From positions 7,316,001 through 7,380,000 of the forward strand of contig NZ_CP034463.1 of NCBI RefSeq assembly GCF_003955715.1: a stretch of 64,000 nt of DNA. The letters are read 5' to 3'. The stretch's first letter is position 1; every line of letters begins with the position of its first letter. The translations under genes were made by a program, and so were the position numbers. This document shows positions 17,265-25,615 of the stretch, in pieces. The stretch is from Streptomyces aquilus. GTDB taxonomy: Bacteria > Actinomycetota > Actinomycetes > Streptomycetales > Streptomycetaceae. Under the pieces are notes generated by a model. It made no database searches. It had not been told where the DNA came from and was given only the letters and a program-made list of their open reading frames with translations.

Positions 17265-18455
17265 TCACGCTGGGGGACGAACTCCCGTGTCCGCACCCCG
17301 CTTTCCCCGCAGCCCCGCCCGAACTCCGGCCCCGGCCACCAGGGCCAGCGCCACCAGCCCCGCGCTCACCCACACCGGCGCCCGATATCCGTCGCCGCCC
17401 CCGACACCCGCGTCGATGACCACGCCACCGACCCAAGGTCCGCAAGCCGCCCCCACGTTGAAGGCCGCCGTGGCGAATCCGCCGGCCAGCGTCGGTGCGC
17501 CCGGTGCCGCGTAGAGCACCTGGGAGATCAGCGTGGACCCGACGCCGAAGGCGAGCGCGCCCTGCACGAGAACCAGCCCGAGCAGCACCGCGGGGTCCCC
17601 GGCGCCGAGCGCGAGGGCGGCCCAGCCGAGGCACAGGGCGATCCCGCCCCCGGCCAGGGTCACCCCGGGGCGCCGGTCGGCGAGCAGCCCACCGACCCGC
17701 ACCCCGGCGAACGCCCCGGCCCCGAACAGGGCGAGCACGACCGGCACCCATCCGTCGCCCAGCCGGGCGACCTCGGTGACGAGCGGCGCGAGATAGGTGA
17801 ACGTGCAGAAGGTCGCCCCGTTCACGAGCGCGCCGAGCAGGAGGAGGGCGAGCACCCCGGGCTCGCGCAACACCCTCAACTCACCCCCCAGCGCGGGGCC
17901 TTGCGGGGCGGCACCGCCGGGCACCGACCGGCCCACCGCCACCACGGCCGGTACGGACAGCACCGCCACCGCCCAGAACGCGGCGCGCCAGCCCCAGAGT
18001 TGACCCAGCAGCGCCCCCGCGGGCACCCCCACGACACAGGCCAGCGTGACCCCGCCCAGCAGCATCGAGGTGGCCCGCCCCTTGGCGTCCGGCGGCACCA
18101 TCCCGACCGCGGTGACCAGCGCGACCGCCAGGAACCCGGCGTTGGCCAGCGCGCCCACGACCCGGGTGGCGAGCAGAACGGCGAAACTTCCGGTCACCGC
18201 GCCCACCACGTGCACGCAGAGGAACGTGACCAGAAACCCCAGCAGCGCACCGCGCCGCGACCAGCGCCGGGCGAGCCCGGCCATCAGGGGCGCCCCCACC
18301 ACCATCCCGGCGGCGAAGGCAGAGGTGAGCGCACCGGCGTCCGCGACGGACACGTGCAGCTCACGGGCGATGTCCGGGAGCAGCCCGGACAGCATGAACT
18401 CGGACGTCCCCTGGGCGAACACGGCGACACCCAGCAGGAACAGCGCAAACGGCAT
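17265..18455 (-). CDS. MFS drug exporter, CmlR/Cmx chloramphenicol type
   Basis: The 396-residue twelve-helix transporter starts with MPFALFLLGVAVFAQGTSEF, the signature N-terminus of actinobacterial chloramphenicol exporters. Other family features are the motif-A region LARRWSRRGALLG after helix 2 and LLADRRPG in the middle loop. It probably uses the proton gradient to expel a hydrophobic drug. ATG 18455 has GGAG upstream. The frame stays open to GTG 18494 (MFDFFCFGLRSSF), a Phe-rich extension that is probably not part of the protein. The 337-bp leader holds a triple 24-bp repeat and a hairpin, suggesting inducible expression. Confidence 0.88.
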   Translation of the reverse strand: MPFALFLLGVAVFAQGTSEFMLSGLLPDIARELHVSVADAGALTSAFAAGMVVGAPLMAGLARRWSRRGALLGFLVTFLCVHVVGAVTGSFAVLLATRVVGALANAGFLAVALVTAVGMVPPDAKGRATSMLLGGVTLACVVGVPAGALLGQLWGWRAAFWAVAVLSVPAVVAVGRSVPGGAAPQGPALGGELRVLREPGVLALLLLGALVNGATFCTFTYLAPLVTEVARLGDGWVPVVLALFGAGAFAGVRVGGLLADRRPGVTLAGGGIALCLGWAALALGAGDPAVLLGLVLVQGALAFGVGSTLISQVLYAAPGAPTLAGGFATAAFNVGAACGPWVGGVVIDAGVGGGDGYRAPVWVSAGLVALALVAGAGVRAGLRGKRGADTGVRPPA

Positions 18456-18558
18456 GAAGGAACTCCGCAACCCGAAGCAGAAGAAGTCGAACACGGCACG
18501 AAGTACCGGCCGTCCGGGCAGCGCGGAGCGGGGCCTGTCAGCCCGACATCACGAACAG

Positions 18559-18576
18559 CCACCGGAGAGCCGGTGG
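18559..18576 (-). promoter_or_regulatory. Hairpin in the leader of the exporter gene
   Basis: CCACCGG-AGAG-CCGGTGG is a perfect 7-bp stem 104 nt before the exporter ATG. On the minus strand it falls at the end of a 62-codon open frame (ATG 18734 to TGA 18549) that also contains the 24-bp repeats. It could be part of an attenuator; no T-run follows. Confidence 0.4.
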
Positions 18577-18659
18577 CCGGAGTCTGGACGCCTCGGGGCT
18601 GGACACGCGGGCAGGTTACTCGGTCCGAGGCCACCCGCGCAGGGATTAAAAGCGGAGAT

Positions 18660-18731
18660 CAGCCGGGATGGAGAAGCAGCGGTCAACCGGGATGGAGAAG
18701 CAGCGGTCAGCAGGGATGGAAAAGCAGCGGT
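18660..18731. repeat. Three tandem 24-bp repeats upstream of the exporter gene
   Basis: Units 18660-18683, 18684-18707 and 18708-18731 match CARCMGGGATGGARAAGCAG-CGGT, differing at only four positions. A degenerate fourth unit may precede at about 18636-18659. Read on the minus strand in one frame they encode TAASPSRL-type octapeptides with GCT/TCT codons that are uncommon here. They lie between yceI and the exporter, in the exporter leader. Exact tandem spacing without spacers excludes CRISPR. Confidence 0.9.
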
Positions 18732-18747
18732 TCCCATGACAGCGCGA

Positions 18748-18780
18748 AGCGCCGGTGCGTCATGGCGACTCACCGGCGCT
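18748..18780 (-). terminator. Terminator-like hairpin after yceI
   Basis: AGCGCCGGTG (18748-18757) pairs perfectly with CACCGGCGCT (18771-18780), with a 13-nt loop, just beyond the yceI stop. Confidence 0.6.
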
Positions 18781-18792
18781 CTCGCGGAGGCA

Positions 18793-19347
18793 TCAGACGT
18801 TCTTGATCGCCGAGATGTCGAAGTGGAGCTTGATCTTGTCGGAGACCAGCACGCCGCCCGTCTCCAGGGCCGCGTTCCAGGTCAGGCCCCAGTCGGAGCG
18901 CTTGATCTCCGCCTTGCCCTCGAAGCCCACGCGCTCGTTGCCGAAGGGGTCCTTGGCCGCGCCGTTGAACTCCAGGTCGATGGTGATGGGCCGGGTCGTG
19001 CCGAGAATCTCCAGGTCACCGGTGATCCGGTAGTCCTCGTCGCCGAGCGCCTCCGCCTTGGTGGAGCGGAAGGTCATGGTCGGGAACTCGTCGATCTTGA
19101 AGAAGTCCGCGCTCTTGAGGTGGCCGTCACGGTCGGCGGAGCCGGTGTCGATGCTCTCCATCTTGACGTCGATGGAGGCCGTCGACGCGGACGGGTCGGC
19201 GCCGTCGAGGTGCAGCGAGCCGCTGAACTCGTCGAACTTGCCCTTGACGTTGGTGACCATGGCGTGCCGGACGGTGAAGCCGATGGTGGAGTGCGAGGCG
19301 TCGATGGTGTAGTCACCGGTCAGGGCGGTCAGGTCGGTGTTCGCCAT
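18793..19347 (-). CDS. YceI-family lipid-binding protein
   Basis: The 184-residue protein is a single YceI lipocalin-like barrel: GDYTIDASHSTIGFTVRHAM at the start, FDEFSGSLHLD, SADFFKIDEFPTMTFRST and the terminal KLHFDISAIKNV. Relatives bind polyisoprenoid chains in a long pocket. There is no signal peptide, so unlike E. coli YceI this form is cytoplasmic. ATG 19347 has GGGAG upstream; the longer frame to 19422 runs through the promoter. It appears monocistronic, with its own promoter (19401-19429) and terminator. Confidence 0.92.
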   Translation of the reverse strand: MANTDLTALTGDYTIDASHSTIGFTVRHAMVTNVKGKFDEFSGSLHLDGADPSASTASIDVKMESIDTGSADRDGHLKSADFFKIDEFPTMTFRSTKAEALGDEDYRITGDLEILGTTRPITIDLEFNGAAKDPFGNERVGFEGKAEIKRSDWGLTWNAALETGGVLVSDKIKLHFDISAIKNV

Positions 19348-19371
19348 GGTGTGCTCCCTCGGAGTGTGTAA

Positions 19372-19429
19372 GTTGAACGTTGAACTAACCAACACGGACG
19401 ACGGTAGACCTATTCCATTCAAGTTTCAA
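19372..19429 (-). promoter_or_regulatory. yceI promoter with GTTGAAC repeats
   Basis: On the minus strand TTGAAA (19429-19424) and TACCGT (19406-19401) are 17 bp apart. Just downstream of the predicted start lie two adjacent heptamers GTTGAAC-GTTGAAC (19372-19385, plus strand), and the -35 itself reads TTCAAGTTTCAAC on the plus strand. Repeats flanking the start resemble an operator; the protein that binds is unknown. Confidence 0.5.
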
Positions 19430-19506
19430 CATCATCCGCAATGTGTTGGCGCGATGACGCCGAGGTGGTAGATGCCCAGGGCATGACCCCACGTCCCGGT
19501 GACTCC

Positions 19507-21813
19507 ATGAGACTCACCCGCAGAGCCCTGTTACTCGCGGCGACCCTCGTCGCCACCAGCACCTCGGTGAGTCGTGCCGCCGACCCCGACGACCCCTACG
19601 CCGGCCTCCGCCACCGCTGGCTCGACATCGCCCTCGGCACCGGCTACGACCCGGCCGCCGAGCCGTACGCCTCCCGCCTCGCCGAGACCGGCGCACTGGC
19701 CCGCGCCTTCCGTGCCGCCATGGCCCCCACCGCCGGCTCCCTGTGGCCCGACCGCCCCTACGACCCGCCCTCCGGCATCACCCAGAGCTACAGCCGCCTG
19801 TGGACGATGGCCCAGGCCCACGCCCAGCCCGGCACCGGCTCCACCGGCGACGACGCCCTCCTCACGGACGTGATCCGCGGCCTCGACCACCTCTCCGCCA
19901 CGATCTACAACCCCGCCACCACCCGCTACGGCAACTGGTGGGAATGGCAGATCGGCAGCCCCCGCCTGCTCATGGACCTCACGGCCGTCCTGTACGACCA
20001 CCTCACGGACGCACAGCGGCAAGCGGCCTGCGCCGCAGTCGACCACTTCATCCCCGACGTGATGCTCACCGACTACTCCGGCACCTCCACCGGCGCCAAC
20101 CGCGTCGACCTGTGCCGCTCGGTCGCCCTGCGGGGCATCCTCGGCCGCGCCCCCGACCGCGTCGCCCTCGCCCGCGACGCCCTCTCCCCGGTCTTCCCCT
20201 ACGTCACCCAGGGGGACGGCCTCTACGCCGACGGCTCCTTCGTGCAGCACACCTGGGTCGCCTACTCGGGGACGTACGGCCAGGTCCTCCTCGACGGCCT
20301 GGGACGCCTCTTCGCGCTCCTCGCGGGATCGGAGTGGGAGGTCACCGACCCCGCCCGGCAGATCGTCCTCGACAGCGTCGAGCACGCCTACGCGCCGCTG
20401 ATCCACGACGGGTTGATGATGGACAGCGTCAACGGCCGGGCCATCAGCCGGGGTTACCTCAAGAGCGACGACCGGCACGTCCTGCGCGGCGACCACTTCC
20501 ACGGCCAGGGCGTCATCGCCGCGATCGCCCTCCTCGCGGACGGCGCGAGCCCCGCGGAGCGACAGCGCTGGTACGGCCGTATCAAGGACTGGATCGAACG
20601 GGACACCGTCACACCGATCTTGACGGCCCGTCAGTTCGGGGTCGCGGACCTGGCCCGGCTCCAGGCGGTGGCCGAGTCACCGACCCCCGCCACCCCGGCG
20701 CCCACCGGCCACCACCTCTTCGCCGCCATGGACCGCGCCGTCCACCGCCGCCCCCGCTTCGTCGCGAACATCGCCATGGCCAGCGACCACATCGCCCACT
20801 ACGAGTGCGGCAACGGCGAGAACCCGCGCGGCTGGCACACGGGCGCCGGAATGCTCGCGTGGTGGGCCGAGGGCAACGGAGACCAGTTCACCGACTGGTA
20901 CTGGCCGACCGTCGACTGGTACCGCCTCCCCGGTACGACGGTCTCCACCCGCCGCCTCCCCGACAGGGCCGGCGGCGAGTGGGGCGAGCCCAAGCCCGAC
21001 GTGCGCTGGGTCGGAGGAGTGACGGACGGCGAGTACGCGGCGATCGGCCAGCACCTGAAAGGGCTCGGCTCCACCCTCCAGGCCCGCAAGTCGTGGTTCT
21101 GCGTCGACGACGCGGTGATCTGCCTGGGCGCCGGCATCACCTGCGCCGACGGCGTCCCGGTCGAGACGGTCGTCGACAACCGCAACCTCGGCGAGAACGG
21201 CACCCAGCCCTTCGTACGCGGCCGCGGCTGGGCCCACCTCGAAGGCCACGGCGGCTACGTCCTGCCGTACGGCGCCCTCCGCACCCTCCGCGAGGACCGC
21301 ACCGGAGCCTGGTCCGACATCAACGCCACCAGTACGACGGAACGCGCCACCCGGCGCTGGCAGACCCTCTGGCTCGACCACGGCACCGACCCGGTCGACG
21401 CCACGTACGTCTACGTCCTCCTGCCCGGCGCCGACCGCCACGAGACCGCCGCCCGGGCCGCCGACCGGCACTGGCTGTCCGTCCTCGCCAACGACGGCGC
21501 CCGGCAAGCGGTCCGGGTCCCCGCCCTGGGCCTGACCGCCGCCACCTTCTGGCAGGCCGGTACGGTGGGACCGCTGACCGCCTCAGCGGGCGCGAGCGTG
21601 CTTCTCCGTCGCAGGGGTCACACCGCTACCCTCTGCGTCAGCGAGCCGCCGCGCACCGGTGAGCCGCTGGAGATCATCTGGGACCACCCCGTACGCGCCG
21701 TCCTCCGGGCCGACGACCCGGTCGAGATCCTCGGCGCGGACCGCCGTCTGCGCCTCCGTGTCACCCCGGGGAGGGCATGCGCCACGCACGAATGTGAGGT
21801 GGCTCTCGGCTGA
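19507..21813 (+). CDS. Secreted polysaccharide lyase family 8 (hyaluronate/xanthan lyase type)
   Basis: The 768-residue exoenzyme cleaves uronic-acid polymers by beta-elimination. After a signal peptide with a twin-arginine-like start (LTRRALLLAA) come the PL8 helical alpha/alpha domain with the catalytic Asn of STGANRVDLC and the His/Tyr of SFVQHTWVAYSGTYG, then the beta-sandwich domains (about 400-768; NGENPRGWHTGAGM). Exact substrate (hyaluronan, chondroitin or xanthan) cannot be called. Codon 9 is TTA (19531-19533), so expression should require bldA. No strong ribosome site precedes ATG 19507; the frame is open to 19441, but the signal peptide fixes the start. Confidence 0.88.
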   Translation: MRLTRRALLLAATLVATSTSVSRAADPDDPYAGLRHRWLDIALGTGYDPAAEPYASRLAETGALARAFRAAMAPTAGSLWPDRPYDPPSGITQSYSRLWTMAQAHAQPGTGSTGDDALLTDVIRGLDHLSATIYNPATTRYGNWWEWQIGSPRLLMDLTAVLYDHLTDAQRQAACAAVDHFIPDVMLTDYSGTSTGANRVDLCRSVALRGILGRAPDRVALARDALSPVFPYVTQGDGLYADGSFVQHTWVAYSGTYGQVLLDGLGRLFALLAGSEWEVTDPARQIVLDSVEHAYAPLIHDGLMMDSVNGRAISRGYLKSDDRHVLRGDHFHGQGVIAAIALLADGASPAERQRWYGRIKDWIERDTVTPILTARQFGVADLARLQAVAESPTPATPAPTGHHLFAAMDRAVHRRPRFVANIAMASDHIAHYECGNGENPRGWHTGAGMLAWWAEGNGDQFTDWYWPTVDWYRLPGTTVSTRRLPDRAGGEWGEPKPDVRWVGGVTDGEYAAIGQHLKGLGSTLQARKSWFCVDDAVICLGAGITCADGVPVETVVDNRNLGENGTQPFVRGRGWAHLEGHGGYVLPYGALRTLREDRTGAWSDINATSTTERATRRWQTLWLDHGTDPVDATYVYVLLPGADRHETAARAADRHWLSVLANDGARQAVRVPALGLTAATFWQAGTVGPLTASAGASVLLRRRGHTATLCVSEPPRTGEPLEIIWDHPVRAVLRADDPVEILGADRRLRLRVTPGRACATHECEVALG

Positions 21814-21967
21814 CTGGTTTGTACGACCCCTACAAGCAGGGAGCCCCCTGAGCAGTCGGAATGGCTGCATGCCGCTCGAGTTCTGTTCAGGGGTACCAGG
21901 AAAACGGGCTGGAGACTGTACGGAGTCGACGGCCCGCTTTCCTTGCCGTGCTTCGTAAGGTCGCTAC

Positions 21968-23551
21968 ATGACCGTTTTGGATGACGCGCCGGGTGAGCCG
22001 ACGGACGCACGCGGACGAGTGGCCGAGCTGCACGAGATCCGCGCCCAGGCACTGGCCGGACCGAGCGAGAAGGCGACCGAGGCACAGCACGCCAAGGGCA
22101 AGCTGACCGCCCGGGAGCGCATCGAACTCCTTCTCGACCCCGGGTCCTTCCAGGAGGTCGAGCAGCTGCGCCGGCACCGCGCGGTCGGCTTCGGCCTGGA
22201 GGCCAAGAAGCCGTTCACCGACGGTGTCATCACCGGCTGGGGCACGGTCGAGGGCCGTACGGTCTTCGTCTACGCGCACGACTTCCGGATCTTCGGCGGC
22301 GCGCTGGGCGAGGCCCACGCCACGAAGATCCACAAGATCATGGACATGGCCATCGCGGCCGGTGCCCCGCTGGTCTCCCTCAACGACGGCGCCGGTGCCC
22401 GTATCCAGGAGGGCGTCTCCGCCCTCGCCGGGTACGGCGGCATCTTCCAGCGCAACACCAAGGCGAGCGGCGTCATCCCGCAGATCTCGGTGATGCTCGG
22501 CCCGTGCGCCGGCGGCGCGGCCTACAGCCCCGCCCTCACGGACTTCGTGTTCATGGTCCGCGAGACCTCGCAGATGTTCATCACCGGCCCGGACGTCGTC
22601 AAGGCCGTGACCGGCGAGGAGATCACACAGAACGGCCTGGGCGGCGCCGACGTCCACGCCGAGACCTCCGGCGTCTGCCACTTCGCGTACGACGACGAGG
22701 AGACCTGCATCGCGGAGGTGCGCTATCTCCTCTCGCTGCTCCCGCAGAACAACCGCGAGAACCCGCCGCGCGTGGAGTCCACGGACGCGCCGGACCGCCG
22801 CGGCGACGTCCTGCTCGACCTGGTCCCGGCCGACGGCAACCGGCCGTACGACATGGCCAAGGTCATCGAGGAGATCGTCGACGACGGCGACTACCTGGAG
22901 GTCCACGAGCGCTGGGCCCGCAACATCATCTGCGCGCTCGCCCGCCTCGACGGCCAGGTCGTCGGCATCGTGGCGAACCAGCCGCAGTCCCTCGCGGGCG
23001 TCCTGGACATCGAGGCGTCGGAAAAAGCTGCGCGTTTTGTGCAGATGTGTGACGCTTTTAACATCCCGATCGTCACCTTCCTGGACGTCCCCGGGTTCCT
23101 CCCGGGCGTCGACCAGGAGCACGGCGGCATCATCCGCCACGGCGCGAAGCTCCTTTACGCCTACTGCAACGCGACCGTGCCGCGGATCTCGCTGATCCTG
23201 CGCAAGGCGTACGGCGGTGCCTACATCGTCATGGACAGCCAGTCCATCGGCGCCGACCTCACGTACGCGTGGCCGACGAACGAGATCGCCGTCATGGGCG
23301 CCGAAGGCGCCGCCAACGTGATCTTCCGCCGGCAGATCGCCGAGGCCGAGGACCCCGAGGCCATGCGGCAGAAGATGGTCAAGGAGTACAAGTCCGAGCT
23401 GATGCACCCGTATTACGCGGCGGAGCGCGGCCTGGTGGACGACGTGATCGACCCGGCGGAGACCCGCGAGGTCCTCATCAAGTCCCTGGCGATGCTGCAG
23501 ACCAAGCACGCCGACCTGCCTTCCCGCAAGCACGGCAACCCCCCGCAGTAA
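21968..23551 (+). CDS. accB: Acyl-CoA carboxylase beta (carboxyltransferase) subunit
   Basis: The 527-residue biotin-dependent carboxyltransferase transfers CO2 from carboxybiotin to acetyl- or propionyl-CoA, supplying malonyl- and methylmalonyl-CoA for fatty acids and polyketides. Oxyanion-hole segments are visible: GAGARIQEG and GPCAGGAAYSPALTDF in the N-domain, and RKAYGGAYIVMDSQ with AWPTNEIAVMGAEGA in the C-domain. An epsilon-subunit gene follows, the hallmark of actinobacterial ACC. TAAGGT lies 6 nt before ATG with no ribosome site, suggesting a leaderless mRNA. A 43-bp patch at 23021-23063 uses AT-ending codons quite unlike the rest of the gene. Confidence 0.95.
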   Translation: MTVLDDAPGEPTDARGRVAELHEIRAQALAGPSEKATEAQHAKGKLTARERIELLLDPGSFQEVEQLRRHRAVGFGLEAKKPFTDGVITGWGTVEGRTVFVYAHDFRIFGGALGEAHATKIHKIMDMAIAAGAPLVSLNDGAGARIQEGVSALAGYGGIFQRNTKASGVIPQISVMLGPCAGGAAYSPALTDFVFMVRETSQMFITGPDVVKAVTGEEITQNGLGGADVHAETSGVCHFAYDDEETCIAEVRYLLSLLPQNNRENPPRVESTDAPDRRGDVLLDLVPADGNRPYDMAKVIEEIVDDGDYLEVHERWARNIICALARLDGQVVGIVANQPQSLAGVLDIEASEKAARFVQMCDAFNIPIVTFLDVPGFLPGVDQEHGGIIRHGAKLLYAYCNATVPRISLILRKAYGGAYIVMDSQSIGADLTYAWPTNEIAVMGAEGAANVIFRRQIAEAEDPEAMRQKMVKEYKSELMHPYYAAERGLVDDVIDPAETREVLIKSLAMLQTKHADLPSRKHGNPPQ

Positions 23552-23597
23552 CCCACAGGTACCGCTGCGGAAACCTCTCTCACGGAGACTGTGACCT

Positions 23598-23786
23598 ATG
23601 AGCACCCCTGACATCCGCGTCGAGAAGGGCCACGCCGAGCCCGAGGAAGTCGCCGCCATCACGGCCCTCCTCCTGGCCCGCGCGGCCGCCCGGCCCGCCG
23701 AGACCCCGGCCCACCGCCGCCCCAAGGCCGGCTGGCGCCGCCTGGAGCGCGAGGGCGGCTTCCGCGCCCCGCACAGCTGGCACTGA
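23598..23786 (+). CDS. accE: Acyl-CoA carboxylase epsilon subunit
   Basis: The 62-residue protein has the small-subunit signature: short acidic start, helical centre with EEVAAITALLLARAA, and a conserved end GWRRLEREGGFRAPHSWH. It binds the alpha/beta carboxylase core and raises its activity in streptomycetes. It lies 46 nt after accB with GGAG before the ATG, and is followed by a strong terminator. Confidence 0.9.
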   Translation: MSTPDIRVEKGHAEPEEVAAITALLLARAAARPAETPAHRRPKAGWRRLEREGGFRAPHSWH

Positions 23787-23797
23787 GCCCCACAGCG

Positions 23798-23846
23798 AGA
23801 CAGAAGGCCCCGACCGCCCGTCACGGGCGGTCGGGGCCTTCTGTCT
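23798..23846 (+). terminator. Terminator of accB-accE
   Basis: A 23-bp perfect stem (23798-23820 with 23824-23846) closes on a TCA loop, 11 nt after the accE stop. No T-run, as usual in Streptomyces. Confidence 0.85.
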
Positions 23847-23882
23847 GCATGGAGATCGCCGAACGTGCGACCGGTCAACACA

Positions 23883-23920
23883 ACGGCCCCTGAGCCTCCT
23901 TGGAGAGGCTCAGGGGCCGT
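23883..23920 (-). terminator. Terminator of the first conservon
   Basis: ACGGCCCCTGAGCCTC (23883-23898) pairs with GAGGCTCAGGGGCCGT (23905-23920), 16 bp, 6-nt loop, just after the conservon GTPase stop. Together with the neighbouring hairpin it insulates two convergent operons. Confidence 0.85.
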
Positions 23921-23935
23921 GTCGCGTCGCAGTCC

Positions 23936-24517
23936 CTACCGCAGGCGCGCCATCAGCGCGTGCTCCACCAGCGTGATCAGCGCCGACTTCGCGTCCGCGC
24001 GGTGGCGGGCGTCCGTCGTGATGATCGGGGTGTCGGGGCCGATCTGGAGCGCCTCACGGACCTCGTCCGGGTTGTACGGCTGATTGCCATCGAAGCCGTT
24101 GAGGGCGATGACGAAGGGGAGACCCGAGTTCTCGAAGTAGTCGACCGCGGGGAAGCAGTCGGCAAGGCGCCTCGTGTCCACGAGGACGATCGCGCCGATC
24201 GCGCCGCGCACCAGGTCGTCCCACATGAACCAGAAGCGGTCCTGGCCCGGCGTACCGAAGAGGTACAGGATCAGGTCCTGGTCGAGCGTGATACGGCCGA
24301 AGTCCATCGCGACCGTGGTGGTCGTCTTGTCTCCGGTGTGGGTGAGGTCGTCGATGCCCGCCGACGCGGATGTCATCACGGCCTCTGTGCGCAGCGGGTT
24401 GATCTCCGAAACGGCCCCGACGAACGTGGTCTTGCCCACGCCGAAGCCACCCGCCACCACGATCTTCGCCGAGGTGGTGGAGCGGGAAGGACCGCCGCTA
24501 GAGCTTGCGAAGTCCAC
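23936..24517 (-). CDS. cvnD: Conservon small GTPase (CvnD), conservon nearer accE
   Basis: The 193-residue Ras-like GTPase has a P-loop GGFGVGKTTFVG, the switch region DFGRITLDQDL, G3 in FGTPGQDRFWFMW and a G4-type NGFDG (Asn-Gly replaces the classical NKxD form). It is the last gene of the conservon. GTG 24517 lies 20 nt inside cvnC, so the two are coupled. In the characterised S. coelicolor cvn9 system the four proteins form a membrane-associated complex resembling G-protein-coupled signalling; this role is transferred by family. It is nearly identical to the GTPase at 29304-29879. Confidence 0.92.
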   Translation of the reverse strand: MDFASSSGGPSRSTTSAKIVVAGGFGVGKTTFVGAVSEINPLRTEAVMTSASAGIDDLTHTGDKTTTTVAMDFGRITLDQDLILYLFGTPGQDRFWFMWDDLVRGAIGAIVLVDTRRLADCFPAVDYFENSGLPFVIALNGFDGNQPYNPDEVREALQIGPDTPIITTDARHRADAKSALITLVEHALMARLR

Positions 24518-25085
24518 TGAGCACCCTTTCGAGCAGTGTCACGTCTGGCTGGCCGCCGGCGTTCTCGTCGCCGCCGGGCTGATGGATCGCGACCAGTCCC
24601 GCCTCCGCCAAGTCGGCGACGAGGATCCTGGCCACGCCGAGAGGGATCGTCAGGAGGGCCGAGATCTCGGCCACCGACTTGATCTCCCGGCAGAGGTTGC
24701 AGATCCGCTGATGCTCGGGCAACTGGCCCTGCATCTGGTGCGGCTGCGCGGTGGTGTGCACCAGCGCCTCGATGGCGAGCTGGTAGCGGGGGCGCGTCCG
24801 GCCGCCGGTCATGGCGTACGGGCGCACCAGGGGGTTGTGCGACGCCCCTGCGGGCGCCGGCTCAGGGGCGCGTCGTTGCGGCTGCACCGGCTGGATGCGC
24901 GGCGCGGGCGGCTGGTCGTACGGCGACGGCCCGGGACCCTGGGGGTTCTGGGGCGCGTACGGCTGCCGCTGGCTGGGTGCGGAGGGGAAGTTGTAACGGT
25001 TCGGGTTGTGGGCACCGTCGTTCTGGCCCTGTCCGGGGCCGTACGACCAATTGCCCGACGATGAACCGCCTGGGGGTGTTGCCAC
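24498..25085 (-). CDS. cvnC: Conservon DUF742 protein (CvnC)
   Basis: The 195-residue protein has a disordered Pro/Gln/Tyr-rich N-terminal half (about 1-85) absent from the shorter second copy, then the DUF742 domain: LVRPYAMTGGRTRPRYQLAIEAL, LPEHQRICNLCREIKSVAE, a winged-helix-like PLGVARILVADLAEAGLVAIH and the end LLERVLSGLRKL. GTG 25085 follows GGAGGAGAG. DUF742 proteins couple the roadblock protein and GTPase in conservons. It starts about 107 nt after cvnB, a gap holding a weak inverted repeat (CGTCCCG/CGGGACG). Confidence 0.9.
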   Translation of the reverse strand: MATPPGGSSSGNWSYGPGQGQNDGAHNPNRYNFPSAPSQRQPYAPQNPQGPGPSPYDQPPAPRIQPVQPQRRAPEPAPAGASHNPLVRPYAMTGGRTRPRYQLAIEALVHTTAQPHQMQGQLPEHQRICNLCREIKSVAEISALLTIPLGVARILVADLAEAGLVAIHQPGGDENAGGQPDVTLLERVLSGLRKL

Positions 25086-25191
25086 TTTCTCTCCTCCTCC
25101 GACTGTGCCGGGCACCGCATCACTGTGGAGCCGCGTCCCGAAACCTTACGGCCCCGGGACGCCAAAACGCACCGTCTGTCTGTTAGTTGAG

Positions 25192-25605
25192 CTAGTTGAG
25201 CAGGCTCCCTTGGAGCTCCGCACGCAGATCGGGCGTCAGGACCGTGCCCGCACGGTCCACCAGAAGGGCCATCTCGTACCCGATGAGACCGATGTCCGCC
25301 TCGGGGTGGGCCAGCACCGCGAGCGAGGAACCGTCGGAGATGGACATGATGAACAGGAATCCCCGCTCCATCTCCACAACCGTCTGGTTCACGCTGCCGC
25401 CCTCGAAGATGCGCGAGGCACCCGCGGTCAGCGAGGTCAGACCGGAGGCGACGGCCGCAAGCTGGTCGGCGCGGTCGCGCGGAAAGCCTTCGGACATCGC
25501 CAGAAGGAGTCCGTCGGCGGAGACCACCACCGTGTGAGACACCCCGGGGGTGTTGTCCACGAAGTTGGTGATCAACCAGTTCAGGTTCTGCGCCGCCTGG
25601 CTCAT
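25192..25605 (-). CDS. cvnB: Conservon roadblock/LC7 protein (CvnB)
   Basis: The 137-residue roadblock/LC7 protein begins MSQAAQNLNWLITNFV and contains VSHTVVVSADGLLLAMSE and VEMERGFLFIMSISDGSSLAV. Family members regulate small GTPases, here presumably CvnD. An alternative GTG at 25614, three codons upstream, has GGAG at the right distance (inside the end of cvnA), and the second conservon has TTG in the same place, so both proteins may start MSPMSQ. Strongly coupled to cvnA. Confidence 0.9.
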   Translation of the reverse strand: MSQAAQNLNWLITNFVDNTPGVSHTVVVSADGLLLAMSEGFPRDRADQLAAVASGLTSLTAGASRIFEGGSVNQTVVEMERGFLFIMSISDGSSLAVLAHPEADIGLIGYEMALLVDRAGTVLTPDLRAELQGSLLN

Positions 25606-25615
25606 CGGGCTCACA

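Noticed and set aside
18456..18494. Phe-rich N-terminal extension of the exporter (GTG 18494)
   Set aside because: The conserved MPFALFLLG start with GGAG upstream at 18455 fits the family better; kept only as a possible leader feature.
18660..18731. CRISPR-like repeats
   Set aside because: Units abut directly with no spacers and there are no cas genes.
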